Of a stretch of 64,000 nucleotides of DNA, positions 24,423 to 32,501 are shown in pieces; the stretch's first letter is position 1, and each line of letters opens with the position of its first letter. A program made the translations under genes and the position numbers. This stretch comes from Burkholderiales bacterium (GTDB lineage: Bacteria > Pseudomonadota > Gammaproteobacteria > Burkholderiales > Usitatibacteraceae), in assembly GCA_019634955.1 (NCBI GenBank), contig JAHCAK010000020.1, positions 1 through 64,000 of the forward strand, written 5' to 3'. The notes under the pieces are model-generated. The model was not told where the DNA came from and did no database searches. It saw nothing but the letters and a program-made list of their open reading frames with translations.

Positions 24423-25644
24423 GGCGCTTCCTCCGCTGGATGTTGCCGCGCACCAGCCCGTAGTCGATGAGCGGCGACATCACGTTCATGAAGAGGATGA
24501 CCAGGAACACGCTCTCCGGGTAGGCGGGGTTCAGCACCCGGATGGTGACGATGAGCGCGCCGATGCCGATGCCGTAGATCCACCGCCCTTTGTCCGTGAA
24601 GGGCGCGGTGACCGGGTCGGTTGCCATGAACGCGGTGCCGAAGGCCCAGCCGCCCAGCACCATGTGCCACCAGAAGGGCATCGCGAACCAGTGGTTGGTC
24701 TTCGAGCCGATGGCGTTGAAGAGGAGCGCCATGGCGACGGTGCCGATGGCCACCCCCGCCATGATCCGCCACGAGCCGACCCTGGTGACGATGAGGATCG
24801 CGGCGCCGATGAGGCACGCGAGCGCGGAAGTCTCCCCCATCGACCCGGGCTCGAAGCCGAGGAAGGCGGTCGCCCACGACATGTCGGCGGCCGCGTCGTT
24901 GAAGGGCTCGGTGAAGCTGCGCATCTTCGCGAGCAGCGTGGCGCCGGAGAAGCCGTCCACGGCGTTGACGCCGTACATCGCCACCCACACCGTGTCGCCG
25001 GAGATGTCGGCGGGGTAGGCGAAGAACATGAAGGCGCGGCCGGCGAGCGCCGGGTTGAGGAAGTTCATGCCCGTGCCGCCGAAGACCTCCTTGGCCACCA
25101 CCACGCCGAAGGTGATGCCCAGCGCCGCCTGCCACAGGGGCGCGGTCGCCGGCAGCGTGAGCGGGAAGATCATGCTGGTGACGAGGAAGCCCTCGTTGAT
25201 CTCGTGGCGGCGCACCACGGCGAAGAGCACCTCCCAGAAGCCGCCCACGGCGAGCGTCACGGCGTAGAGCGGCAGGAAGTAGAGCGAGCCGTGGAAGAGG
25301 CACTGCGCGAGGCTCCTCGCGTCGTAGCCGAAGCCCAGCCAGCGCATGATGTCGTGGCGCCAGCCGGCGAGCGTGGCGAGCTTGATCGGGTCGAGCGCGA
25401 GGTTCGCCTGCAGCCCGGTGTTGTACATCGCCATGAACACGCACGGCAGCATGGCGATCACGACGATCGTCATCATGCGTTTCAGGTCGATCGCGTCGCG
25501 CACGTGGGAGGCGCCGCGCGTGACCGACGGCGGCGTCATGAGGAAGGTGTCGGTCGCCTCGAAGATGGCGTGGAAGCGCGCGAGCTTCCCGCCCGGCTCG
25601 AAGTGGGGCGCGGCGCGGGCCAGCAGGGTCTCGAGCGCCTTCAC
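24409..25644 (-). CDS. nqrB: Na+-NQR subunit B
   Basis: 411 residues from a GTG (25642-25644), one base from the nqrA stop. Ten membrane segments are expected. The covalent FMN motif GFSGATLLAKMR is near residue 230; FLNPALAGRAFMFFAYPADI and FFATDPVTAPFTDKGR-like FMATDPVTAPFTDKGR are conserved. NqrB holds FMN and riboflavin, forms the Na+ channel and reduces ubiquinone. Confidence 0.95.
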   Translation of the reverse strand: MKALETLLARAAPHFEPGGKLARFHAIFEATDTFLMTPPSVTRGASHVRDAIDLKRMMTIVVIAMLPCVFMAMYNTGLQANLALDPIKLATLAGWRHDIMRWLGFGYDARSLAQCLFHGSLYFLPLYAVTLAVGGFWEVLFAVVRRHEINEGFLVTSMIFPLTLPATAPLWQAALGITFGVVVAKEVFGGTGMNFLNPALAGRAFMFFAYPADISGDTVWVAMYGVNAVDGFSGATLLAKMRSFTEPFNDAAADMSWATAFLGFEPGSMGETSALACLIGAAILIVTRVGSWRIMAGVAIGTVAMALLFNAIGSKTNHWFAMPFWWHMVLGGWAFGTAFMATDPVTAPFTDKGRWIYGIGIGALIVTIRVLNPAYPESVFLVILFMNVMSPLIDYGLVRGNIQRRKRRVQA

Positions 25645-25645
25645 C

Positions 25646-27001
25646 CTAGGCCTCCTTCTCGAGGCGCTCGAGCACGGCGCGCAGCATCGGGCCGTAGTCG
25701 TTCTTGCCGGGGCAGGCGTAGGTGCACAGGGCGAGGTCCTCCTCGTCGAGTTCCAGCGCCCCCAGCGCCTCGGCGCGCTCGACGTCGCCCATGGCGAGCG
25801 CGCGCAGCAGGTGCGTGGGCAGGATGTCCAGCGGCATCACGGCCTCGAAGGTGCCCAGCGGCACGATGGCGCGCTTCGAGCCGTTGGTGGAGGTGGTGAA
25901 GACGCGCCGCGCGCCCGAGAAGGCGCCCAGCACGGCTCCCGTGAGGGAGAACTTGGCCGGCCCCGGCGCGATCCAGCCCAGCAGCTCGCGGCTGCGCCCC
26001 TCGGGCAGCACGCTCACCTGCTGGTGCAGGCGGCCGAGGAAGCCTTCGGCCTCGCCCATCGCGCGGCGGCCGTCCAGCACCGAGCCGGAGATGACGCGCT
26101 GCTCGCCGGGAGCGAGCCCGCCCGCGACCAGCTCGTCCACGCTCGCGCCGAGCCGCGTGCGAACGAGCCGCGGGCGCGTGACGCCCGGCCCGGCCAGCGA
26201 AACGACGCGCGAGAGGTCCAGCTTGCCCGTCGCGAGCAGGTGCCCGATGGCGGCGACGTCCTGCGCGCCGACGTGCCACACGCTGCGGCCCGGGCCCACG
26301 GGGTGCAGGAAGTGGATGTGCGTGCCGGCGTTGCCCGCGGGGTGGGGGCCGGCGAACTCCTCGATGGCCACGCGGTCGGCCCGCGGCACGCGCAAGGCCG
26401 AGCCCGGCGCGCGGCACACGAACACGGTGCCCGGCGTGAGGTCGCGAAGGGCGAGGATGCCGCGCGCGTAGTCGTCCTCGCGGCCGGCAAGCGCCGCCTC
26501 CACGGAAGGCGCCAGCGGGCGCGTGTCCATGGCGGTCACGAAGATCGCCTGCGGCTGCGCCTCGGGAGCGGGCACGCGGCCGAAAGGCCGTGCGCGGAAC
26601 GCCGTCCACAGGCCCGATTCCAGCAGCAGCGCGCGCAGGGCGGCGCCGTCGCCCTCGGCCGGCGGCGAGCCCTGCCACGAGGCGAAGGGCACCTGCGCCT
26701 CGGGCCCGTCGGCGCCCGACACCTCGATCACGAGGGAGACGAAGGCGCGCTTGTCGCCGCGGTGCACGGCCGCCACGCGCCCGGCGGCCGGCGCCGTGTA
26801 GCGCACGCCCGGGGTCTTCTTGTCCTCGTAGAGCGGCTGCCCGCGCAGGACCTCGTCGCCGGGCTGCGCGAGCATGGTCGGCTTGAGCCCCACGGAGTCG
26901 GCGCCGAGGAGCGCCACGCGCGCGACGGCGGGCGCGGCCTCGATCGCCCCGGACGGGGGGCCGGCTATCGGGAGATCCAACCCGCGCTTGATCGTGTGCA
27001 T
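25646..27001 (-). CDS. nqrA: Na+-NQR subunit A
   Basis: 451 residues from the ATG at 26999-27001 (MHTIKRGLDLPIAGPP), which has AGGA upstream and gives the family length of about 447; the outermost ATG at 27028 adds nine residues without support. Soluble cytoplasmic subunit, carrying GADSVGLKPTMLAQPGDEVL near 40, HFLHPVGPGRSVWHVGAQDV and a C-terminal TYACPGKNDYGPMLR with the Cys. It contacts quinone and NqrB. It is the first gene of the nine-gene nqrABCDEF-CBS-apbE-nqrM operon. Confidence 0.95.
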   Translation of the reverse strand: MHTIKRGLDLPIAGPPSGAIEAAPAVARVALLGADSVGLKPTMLAQPGDEVLRGQPLYEDKKTPGVRYTAPAAGRVAAVHRGDKRAFVSLVIEVSGADGPEAQVPFASWQGSPPAEGDGAALRALLLESGLWTAFRARPFGRVPAPEAQPQAIFVTAMDTRPLAPSVEAALAGREDDYARGILALRDLTPGTVFVCRAPGSALRVPRADRVAIEEFAGPHPAGNAGTHIHFLHPVGPGRSVWHVGAQDVAAIGHLLATGKLDLSRVVSLAGPGVTRPRLVRTRLGASVDELVAGGLAPGEQRVISGSVLDGRRAMGEAEGFLGRLHQQVSVLPEGRSRELLGWIAPGPAKFSLTGAVLGAFSGARRVFTTSTNGSKRAIVPLGTFEAVMPLDILPTHLLRALAMGDVERAEALGALELDEEDLALCTYACPGKNDYGPMLRAVLERLEKEA

Positions 27002-27011
27002 CGTCCTGGGG

Positions 27012-27032
27012 GCCATTGCGGGACGCAATGGC
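27012..27032 (-). promoter_or_regulatory. hairpin in the nqrA leader
   Basis: GCCATTGCG (27012-27020), GGA loop and CGCAATGGC (27024-27032) form a perfect 9-bp hairpin that ends about 5 nt before the nqrA ribosome-binding AGGA. It would sit in the 5' UTR and may affect ribosome access or mRNA stability. Confidence 0.55.
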
Positions 27033-27054
27033 GGGGTGGGGCGGTCTTCCCGGA

Positions 27055-27095
27055 AGGGTAGGGGAGTGGGCCTTGGGCCAATTGACGTGAATCAA
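27055..27095 (-). promoter_or_regulatory. FNR/Anr-type box upstream of the nqr operon
   Basis: The minus strand reads TTGATTCACGTCAA (27095-27082), one mismatch from the FNR consensus TTGAT-N4-ATCAA. A weak -10 TACCCT (27060-27055) gives a start near 27048 and places the box at about -40.5. The operon may therefore respond to oxygen. Confidence 0.5.
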
Positions 27096-27122
27096 TCGGC
27101 CCGGGGTGGGTGGGCGTTCCGG

Positions 27123-27282
27123 GCGGGGTGGGTTGGGGTGGTCCCTCTTTTCGCTTCGGGCCGAGTCAACTTGCGCAGGCCGCGTTTCCCGGGGGCGGTG
27201 TCGACATAGGCGGGATGACCTTCCCAGGGATCGCCGTGGTCGGCCCGAAGCGAAAAGCAGGGACCACCCCAACCCACCCCGC
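27123..27282 (+). repeat. structured intergenic element, copy A
   Basis: Outer arms GCGGGGTGGGTTGGGGTGG... (from 27123) and their complement (to 27282) enclose an 87-bp core (27159-27245) running from GGCCGAGT to GTCGGCC with the invariant GTGTCGACATAGGC. The stem has a single one-base bulge next to the T-run, as in copies B and C. It lies in the 386-bp gap between nqrA and the cyclic-nucleotide-binding gene, about 105 bp past the latter's stop. The core is the most diverged of the four. The rest of the gap, apart from the FNR box and the leader hairpin, shows nothing I can name. Confidence 0.8.
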
Positions 27283-27387
27283 GCCCGCTACCCCGCCGCG
27301 TGCCGATGATGCCCGTCATGCCCAAGTTGGCAGGGAAGGGACGCGGCGCCGGTGGGGCACGGCGTCGAGCGCAGCGGCAACCCGGCG

Positions 27388-27870
27388 CTAGTACTTCGCC
27401 TGGTTCTTGTACAGGTAATGCATCAGCTCGGCCGACTGCATGCTCATCCGCCGCTGCAACCCGTGCGTGAACCGCACGATGGCGCGCATGAGGCGGTAGG
27501 CGATCCAGGGGTGCTTCTCGACCAGGCCCTCGAGGTCGCCACGGTCCAGGCTCAGGACCTCGGTCACGCCCAGCGAGCGCAGGGCCGCGTAGCGGGGCGT
27601 CCCGTCGAGGAAGGACAGCTCGCCCACGAGGTCGCCCGCGGTCATCACGTGCAGGTTCTCCCACTGCCCGTCGGCGCCGTGGCGGGAGACCGCGAGCGCG
27701 CCGTTCACGATGACGTGCATGTGGCTGTCGGGCTCGCCCTCGGGCGTGATCACCTGCCCGTCCTCGAGGCGGTGCAGGTGCATGAGCCCCGCGAGGATCT
27801 CGACGTCGCCCGCCGAGAGCTCCTTGGCGAGGACGGACTTGCCGACCAGTTCCTTCACGCGCGGATCCAT
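27388..27870 (-). CDS. cyclic nucleotide-binding domain protein
   Basis: 160 residues from the ATG at 27868-27870, which has GGGGAGGAAACCC upstream; the longer frame to 27924 is less likely. It is a single cNMP-binding domain: LHRLEDGQVITPEGEPDSHM near 35, the phosphate-binding cassette GDLVGELSFLDGTPRYAALR near 90-110 (G-E plus R). There is no HTH after the domain, so it is not a CRP-type DNA-binding protein; it may be a signalling adaptor. It stands alone between element A and a quinone oxidoreductase gene. Confidence 0.87.
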   Translation of the reverse strand: MDPRVKELVGKSVLAKELSAGDVEILAGLMHLHRLEDGQVITPEGEPDSHMHVIVNGALAVSRHGADGQWENLHVMTAGDLVGELSFLDGTPRYAALRSLGVTEVLSLDRGDLEGLVEKHPWIAYRLMRAIVRFTHGLQRRMSMQSAELMHYLYKNQAKY

Positions 27871-27960
27871 GGGTTTCCTCCCCTCGTTGTCCCTTCCAGG
27901 AACATCCTTCGTCCGGTCCACCATGCTAAGTGCCGGCCGGGCGGCCCCTGTTGCGGCGCG

Positions 27961-28917
27961 TCAAGGGTCCGGCGCGAAGCGCACGACGATCTTGCCGCGG
28001 TTGTGGCCCAGCGCCATCTCCCGCTGCAGGTCCGGCACCTCCTCCGGGCGCCCGACGCGCGTGACGACCGACTTGAGCCGCCCGTCCGTGGCCATGTCCA
28101 CCAGCGCCTGCAGGTCCGCGAGGTTGGGGCGCTCCATCACGGGCATCACGCGCTCCTTCGCCGTGAGCTTCATCCACCACGACCAGCAGTAGAGCGCCGC
28201 CCCCGGAAGCGAGTGCACGAAGGCGCCGCCGGGCGCGAGCAGCCGCCGGCATTGCGGGAAGGTCGTGGTGCCGGAGGCGTCGAAGACGATGTCGAAGCGC
28301 TCGGGGAGCGCCTTCCAGTCCGTGACGGAATAGTCGATGGCACGGTCGGGGGAGAGTCCGGCGAGAAACGCCTGCCCGCCCGCGCTCGCGACCGCCGTCA
28401 CGTGCGCCCCCGCGATCTTCGCCCACTGCACTGCGAACGAGCCCACGCCCCCCGCCGCGCCCACCACGAGCACGCGCTGGCCCGCGGCGAGCCCCGCCTC
28501 GCGCAACGCCTGCACCGCCGTGATGCCCGCGCCGGGCAGCGATGCCGCGTCCGGAAACGACAGCGCCGCGGGCTTCACGGTCGCGAGCGCTTCCGTCGCG
28601 CACACGCGTTCGGCCATCGCGGCGTTGCGCGAATCCACGGGGTTCACGATGCCCGCCACCGCATCGCCGGGCTTGAGGCGCGTCACGCCCTCGCCGACCG
28701 CCTCCACCACGCCCGCGTAGTCGTAGCCCACGCCGCGCGGGAGCCGGCCTGCCGTCATCACCTTGTACTGCCCCGCGCGCAGCTTCCAGTCGAGCGGATT
28801 GAGCGCCGCCGCGACCACGCGAGTGACGATCTCGCCCTTGCCGGGGACGGGGTCCGGGAGGTCGGACCACTCGAGCACCTCGGGGCCGCCATAGCGGGCG
28901 AAAGTCCAGGCCTTCAT
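27961..28917 (-). CDS. NAD(P)-dependent zinc-independent alcohol dehydrogenase / quinone oxidoreductase
   Basis: 318 residues; ATG with GGAGGGG upstream. MDR superfamily: an N-terminal GroES-like domain (MKAWTFARYGGPEVLEW, ALNPLDWKLRAGQ, GYDYAGVVEAVGEGVTRLKP) and a Rossmann domain with VLVVGAAGGVGSFAVQWAK (about 145-163). The catalytic-zinc Cys and structural-zinc Cys cluster are absent, which fits quinone oxidoreductase-type members that use NADPH. The substrate is not predictable. It is monocistronic, with element B upstream. Confidence 0.88.
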   Translation of the reverse strand: MKAWTFARYGGPEVLEWSDLPDPVPGKGEIVTRVVAAALNPLDWKLRAGQYKVMTAGRLPRGVGYDYAGVVEAVGEGVTRLKPGDAVAGIVNPVDSRNAAMAERVCATEALATVKPAALSFPDAASLPGAGITAVQALREAGLAAGQRVLVVGAAGGVGSFAVQWAKIAGAHVTAVASAGGQAFLAGLSPDRAIDYSVTDWKALPERFDIVFDASGTTTFPQCRRLLAPGGAFVHSLPGAALYCWSWWMKLTAKERVMPVMERPNLADLQALVDMATDGRLKSVVTRVGRPEEVPDLQREMALGHNRGKIVVRFAPDP

Positions 28918-28999
28918 CGATCCCCTCCGGTCGTCCTCGTGCGGTCGGTGAGTGTGGCGTGCCGCGAGATCATGCCACGGAGAGGGCCGCTGGCGCGGG

Positions 29000-29164
29000 G
29001 CGAGGCGGCAGGGGGTGGAGTCCTTTTTCGGGTTTGCGGCCGAGTGAGAGTGCGGCGGCCGCGTTTCCCGGGGGCGGTGTCGACATAGGCCAATTCTTCG
29101 CGCCACGCACCCCCGTGAGTCGGCCGCAAACCCGAAAGAAGGACTCCACCCCCTGCCGCCTCGC
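29000..29164 (+). repeat. structured intergenic element, copy B (clearest copy)
   Basis: Arms GCGAGGCGGCAGGGGGTGG... (from 29000) and the matching complement ending TGCCGCCTCGC (29164) enclose the 88-bp core 29038-29125. Within the core GTGCG and CGCAC can extend the stem. A one-base bulge lies at the T-run, with five T on the left and six complementary bases on the right. It lies between the phosphomannomutase stop (29402) and the oxidoreductase start (28917), in the same orientation as the other copies. Confidence 0.85.
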
Positions 29165-29401
29165 GTGGCGCTCCGATCCGCATCGTGGCGATGATCCCGG
29201 CGACGCGCCCGCTGCCTGTCGCGTCAAGGCGGCGCGGAGGTGATCGATCAAGGCGACCGGGGCGGGGGCGGCGAGCGCGCGGACGCCGTGCCGGAAGGGT
29301 GCGCGGCCTCGACGATCCCCGCCGTGTCCCCGTGCGCGACCAGAGGGATCGAGGCACATCCAACTCCCGCCCCGATCCCTGGCCCCGGGAAACGCAGAGG
29401 A
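29165..29401. other. intergenic stretch without recognisable gene
   Basis: These 237 bp between element B and the phosphomannomutase stop contain a short palindromic TGATCGATCA (29241-29250) and a GC-rich tract. I see no convincing ORF, RNA gene or terminator. The stretch upstream of element B (28918-28999) probably holds the oxidoreductase promoter. Confidence 0.4.
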
Positions 29402-30784
29402 TCAGTACGGCAACGCCACCCCGGGCAGTGCCTCGGCGAGCACGCGCCGGAAATCGGCCTGGATGCGCGCCAGCGCGTCGGCCGTGTCGGCCTCGAAGCG
29501 CAGCACGATGACGGGCGTGGTGTTCGAGGCGCGCATCAGGCCGAAGCCGTCGGGGTACTCGACCCGCAACCCGTCGATCGTGATCACCTCGGTCGCCCCG
29601 GTGAACTCCGCCGTCTTCTGCAGCCTCTCGATGAGGGCGTGGTTCTCGCCCTCCTTCGCGAGCTTCACGTTGAGCTCGGGCGTGGAGACGGAATCGGGCA
29701 GGCCCTCGAGCGCCTGCGTGACGTCGGGCGCGCGCGAGAGGATCTCCAGCAGCCGCGCGCCGGCGTAGAGCCCGTCGTCGAAGCCGTACCAGCGCTCCTT
29801 GAAGAAGATGTGCCCGCTCATCTCGCCGGCGAGGGGCGCGCCCGTCTCCTTGAGCTTCGCCTTCACCAGCGAGTGGCCCGTCTTCCACAGCACCGGCTCG
29901 CCGCCGTGGGAGCGGATCCAGCCGAAGAGCTGGCGCGTGCACTTCACGTCGAAGATGACTTTCGCGCCGGGGTTTCGCTGCAGCACGTCGGCCGCGAAGA
30001 GCATCAGCTGGCGGTCGGGATAGATGATCTTCCCGCTCTTCGTCACCACGCCGAGGCGGTCGCCGTCGCCGTCGAAGGCGAGGCCCAGCTCCGCGTGGCC
30101 CGACTTCACGGCGTGAATGAGGTCCTCGAGGTTCTCGGGCTTGGAGGGGTCCGGGTGGTGGTTGGGGAAGTTGCCGTCCACCTCGCAGAAGAGTTCCTGC
30201 ACCTCGCAGCCGAGCTTTCGGAAGAGCGCGGGGGCGATGGCGCCGGGCGAGCCATTGCCGCAGTCGATGGCCACGCGAATGAGGCGGCCGAGCTTCACGT
30301 CGCCGGCGATGCGCTCGAGGTAGGCGGCCGCCATGTCCTTCGTCTCGACCGCGCCCTTGCCCGAGGCGAGCTTGCCGGACTCGACGAGCTTCCTCAGGTC
30401 CTGGATGGCGGCGGAGGCGAGCGTCTCCCCCGCCACCATCATCTTGAGGCCGTTGTATTCGGGCGGGTTGTGGCTCCCGGTGACCATCACGCCGCTGCCC
30501 GTGCCGAGCTCGTAGGTCGCGTAGTAGACCATCGGCGTGGCGACGACCCCGATGTCGGTCACGTCCATGCCGGCCGCGTTGAGGCCCCGCGTGAGGGCGG
30601 CCACGAGGCGTGGGCCCGAAAGCCGGCCGTCGCGCCCCACGACGAAGCGCTTCACGCCTTTCGCGGCACCCATCGTGCCGAGGCCGCGGCCGATCGCCTC
30701 GGCGGCCTCCTCCGTGAGCGTCTTGTCGACGATGCCGCGGATGTCGTAGGCCTTGAAGATCTCGGGGGCGAGGGGGGTTGCCAT
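29402..30784 (-). CDS. phosphomannomutase / phosphoglucomutase
   Basis: 460 residues, AlgC/ManB size. Active-site blocks are all present: phosphoserine loop TGSHNPPEYNG (Ser about 105), Mg2+ loop DGDGDR (about 240), sugar-binding GEMSGH (about 325) and phosphate-binding RASNTTP (about 420). It interconverts mannose- or glucose-6-P and -1-P for LPS, exopolysaccharide or GDP-mannose precursors. The ATG at 30784 is chosen because AGGA lies 9 nt upstream; the ATG at 30793 overlaps the hydrolase stop (ATGA) and is an alternative. Confidence 0.93.
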   Translation of the reverse strand: MATPLAPEIFKAYDIRGIVDKTLTEEAAEAIGRGLGTMGAAKGVKRFVVGRDGRLSGPRLVAALTRGLNAAGMDVTDIGVVATPMVYYATYELGTGSGVMVTGSHNPPEYNGLKMMVAGETLASAAIQDLRKLVESGKLASGKGAVETKDMAAAYLERIAGDVKLGRLIRVAIDCGNGSPGAIAPALFRKLGCEVQELFCEVDGNFPNHHPDPSKPENLEDLIHAVKSGHAELGLAFDGDGDRLGVVTKSGKIIYPDRQLMLFAADVLQRNPGAKVIFDVKCTRQLFGWIRSHGGEPVLWKTGHSLVKAKLKETGAPLAGEMSGHIFFKERWYGFDDGLYAGARLLEILSRAPDVTQALEGLPDSVSTPELNVKLAKEGENHALIERLQKTAEFTGATEVITIDGLRVEYPDGFGLMRASNTTPVIVLRFEADTADALARIQADFRRVLAEALPGVALPY

Positions 30785-30789
30785 GGGGC

Positions 30790-31752
30790 TCATTCCTGGT
30801 GGTCGAAGAAGTGCAGCAGGCGCTCGGGGAGCCAGCCGATGTGGCCGGGAAAGGGCCCCGAGACGAAGGCGACGTGGCCGCCGCGATGGGGGAATTCTAT
30901 CGTGACCGCGGCCGAGACCTCGTCCGGGGCCGGCAGCGCCTGCGCCGGCAGGAAGGGGTCGTCCTGAGCGTTGAGCACGAGCGTGGGCACCGCGATGCGG
31001 CGAAGCAGGGGCTTCGAACTCGCGCGCGTCCAGTAGTCGTCGGTGTCGCGGAAGCCGTGCAGGGGCGCGGTCACGACGTCGTCGAACTCGCGCAGCGTGC
31101 GCGAACGGCGCATGCGCGCGTAGTCGAAGCTGCCCGGGAAACGCGCGTGCTTGTCCGCGGCGCGCCGTTTCATGGTCGCGAGGAAGTGCTTGGCGTACAG
31201 GAGGGAAAAGCCCTCGCCCAGCGCGGCGCCCGCGGCCATGAGGTCGAGCGGCGCGCTCACGGCGGCGGCGCTCGCGACCGTGCCGCGGGCCGCCTCGCCC
31301 TTTTCGCCCAGCCACTTGAGAAGCGCGTTGCCGCCCAGCGAGACGCCGGCCGCGTGAACGGGCGCGCCGCCCGCGCGCGAGGCGATGCGGGAGAGCACCC
31401 AGTCGACTTCCTGCCAGTCGCCGGAGTGGTAGGCGCGCGGCAGGCGGTTGGGCTCGCCGCTGCAGCCGCGGAAGTTCATCACCGTGCCGCGCCAGCCGCG
31501 CTGCCCGACGCGGTGCATCAGCATGCGCGCGTACGGCGACGCGGACGACCCCTCGAGGCCGTGGAAGAGCACGACCCACGGGGCGCCGGGCGGAGCGTCC
31601 ACGTGGTCCACGTCGACGAAGTCGCCGTCGGGCGCCTCCCACCGCTCGCGGCGGTAGGCCACGCGCGGGCTTCCCACGAGGAGCGAGCCGTAGATCGTGT
31701 GCAGGTGCGGGTTCGCGAGCCAGCGCGGCGCGCGGTAGGGCGGCGCGGGCAT
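30790..31752 (-). CDS. YheT-type alpha/beta hydrolase (UPF0017)
   Basis: 320 residues. Family marks are PPYRAPRWLANPHLHTIYGS at the N-terminus, HGLEGSSASPYARML (oxyanion hole), NFRGCSGEPNRLPRAYHSGD, the nucleophile GVSLGGNALLKWLGE near 147, Asp in NAQDDPFLPA and His in HRGGHVAFVSG near 295. Members are esterases of uncertain substrate. It starts one base before the gspN stop and overlaps the mutase start, so it belongs to the downstream end of the gsp transcript. Confidence 0.9.
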   Translation of the reverse strand: MPAPPYRAPRWLANPHLHTIYGSLLVGSPRVAYRRERWEAPDGDFVDVDHVDAPPGAPWVVLFHGLEGSSASPYARMLMHRVGQRGWRGTVMNFRGCSGEPNRLPRAYHSGDWQEVDWVLSRIASRAGGAPVHAAGVSLGGNALLKWLGEKGEAARGTVASAAAVSAPLDLMAAGAALGEGFSLLYAKHFLATMKRRAADKHARFPGSFDYARMRRSRTLREFDDVVTAPLHGFRDTDDYWTRASSKPLLRRIAVPTLVLNAQDDPFLPAQALPAPDEVSAAVTIEFPHRGGHVAFVSGPFPGHIGWLPERLLHFFDHQE

Positions 31753-32499
31753 CTAGCGGATCGAGATCGCGTGGGCCCCGTCGGGGCGGCGCGGGCCGAG
31801 GAGGGCGAGCACCGCCTCGAGGTCGCGCTCGCGGCCCGCTTCGCTGCGCGCCTCGCCGGTGAAGGCGAGCCGGCCGGGGATCGCGAGGGTGCCTTCGCCA
31901 GAGAGCCGGAGCGGCCCCTTCACGGTGGCGAGCGCGACCTTGGCCGTCGCGCCTTCCGCGCGGGCCTCGGCGCGCCAGGTGCCGAGCGGCCGCACGGGGG
32001 AGAGCGCCAGGGCGGCGTCGCGCCATTCGAGCGTGGCCGTTCCCGACGCCGCGTTGCCGTCCCAGGTGACCGATTCCGCCGCGAGGGCGAGTTCGCCCGC
32101 GGGCTGCCACGCGGCGGCGAGCGGGAAGAGGGCCGAGAGCGCGGCGGCATCGCCCTGCGCGCGCACGCCGTCGGCGCGCCACGCGAGGGGGGTCCTTGCC
32201 ACCTCCGCCTCGCCTGTCAGCGTGCCGAGCCGCGCCGTCACCGCGAAGGCCGCGCGGCCGGCGAGCAGGCGCGAAGGCAGGAATTCCCAGCGCACCTCGT
32301 CCAGCGTGAAGGCGGCGCCGCGCGCGGCGACGCCCACGCGGGCCGATCCGTTCCACACGGTGCCGCCGGCGTCCGTGAGCGTCGCCTGCCCCTTCGTCGC
32401 GGCAGCCACGCGCGGGGCGACGAGGGATGCGGGCAGCGTGGCCACGAGAAAGACGCCGTAGGCGGCCACGCCGAGCAGGATGAGCCGGAACGCGCGCAT
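31753..32499 (-). CDS. gspN: type II secretion system protein N
   Basis: 248 residues: an N-terminal membrane helix (RLILLGVAAYGVFLVATLPA) and a periplasmic beta-rich domain (DAGGTVWNGSARVGVAARG, VRWEFLPSRLLAGRAAFAV, LSGEGTLAIPG) typical of GspN. Its role in the secretion machine is minor and poorly defined. It is the last gsp gene, 2 bp from gspM. Confidence 0.88.
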   Translation of the reverse strand: MRAFRLILLGVAAYGVFLVATLPASLVAPRVAAATKGQATLTDAGGTVWNGSARVGVAARGAAFTLDEVRWEFLPSRLLAGRAAFAVTARLGTLTGEAEVARTPLAWRADGVRAQGDAAALSALFPLAAAWQPAGELALAAESVTWDGNAASGTATLEWRDAALALSPVRPLGTWRAEARAEGATAKVALATVKGPLRLSGEGTLAIPGRLAFTGEARSEAGRERDLEAVLALLGPRRPDGAHAISIR

Positions 32500-32501
32500 C
32501 G

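Noticed and set aside
27028-27029. CRISPR-like direct repeats in the intergenic repeats
   Set aside because: The four elements are widely spaced, structured and 156-165 bp long; there are no short regularly spaced repeats and no cas genes anywhere in the window.
27388-27870. CRP/FNR transcription factor as the regulator of the nearby FNR box
   Set aside because: The protein has the cyclic-nucleotide fold but ends after the domain, without a helix-turn-helix, so it cannot bind the box itself.
29000-29164. Minus-strand peptide AYVDTAPGKRGRRTLTRP shared by the four repeat elements
   Set aside because: The shared peptide follows from the conserved core DNA. The reading frames run on into arms that differ between copies, have no ribosome-binding site and no common ends, so I treat it as a nucleotide-level element, not a protein family.
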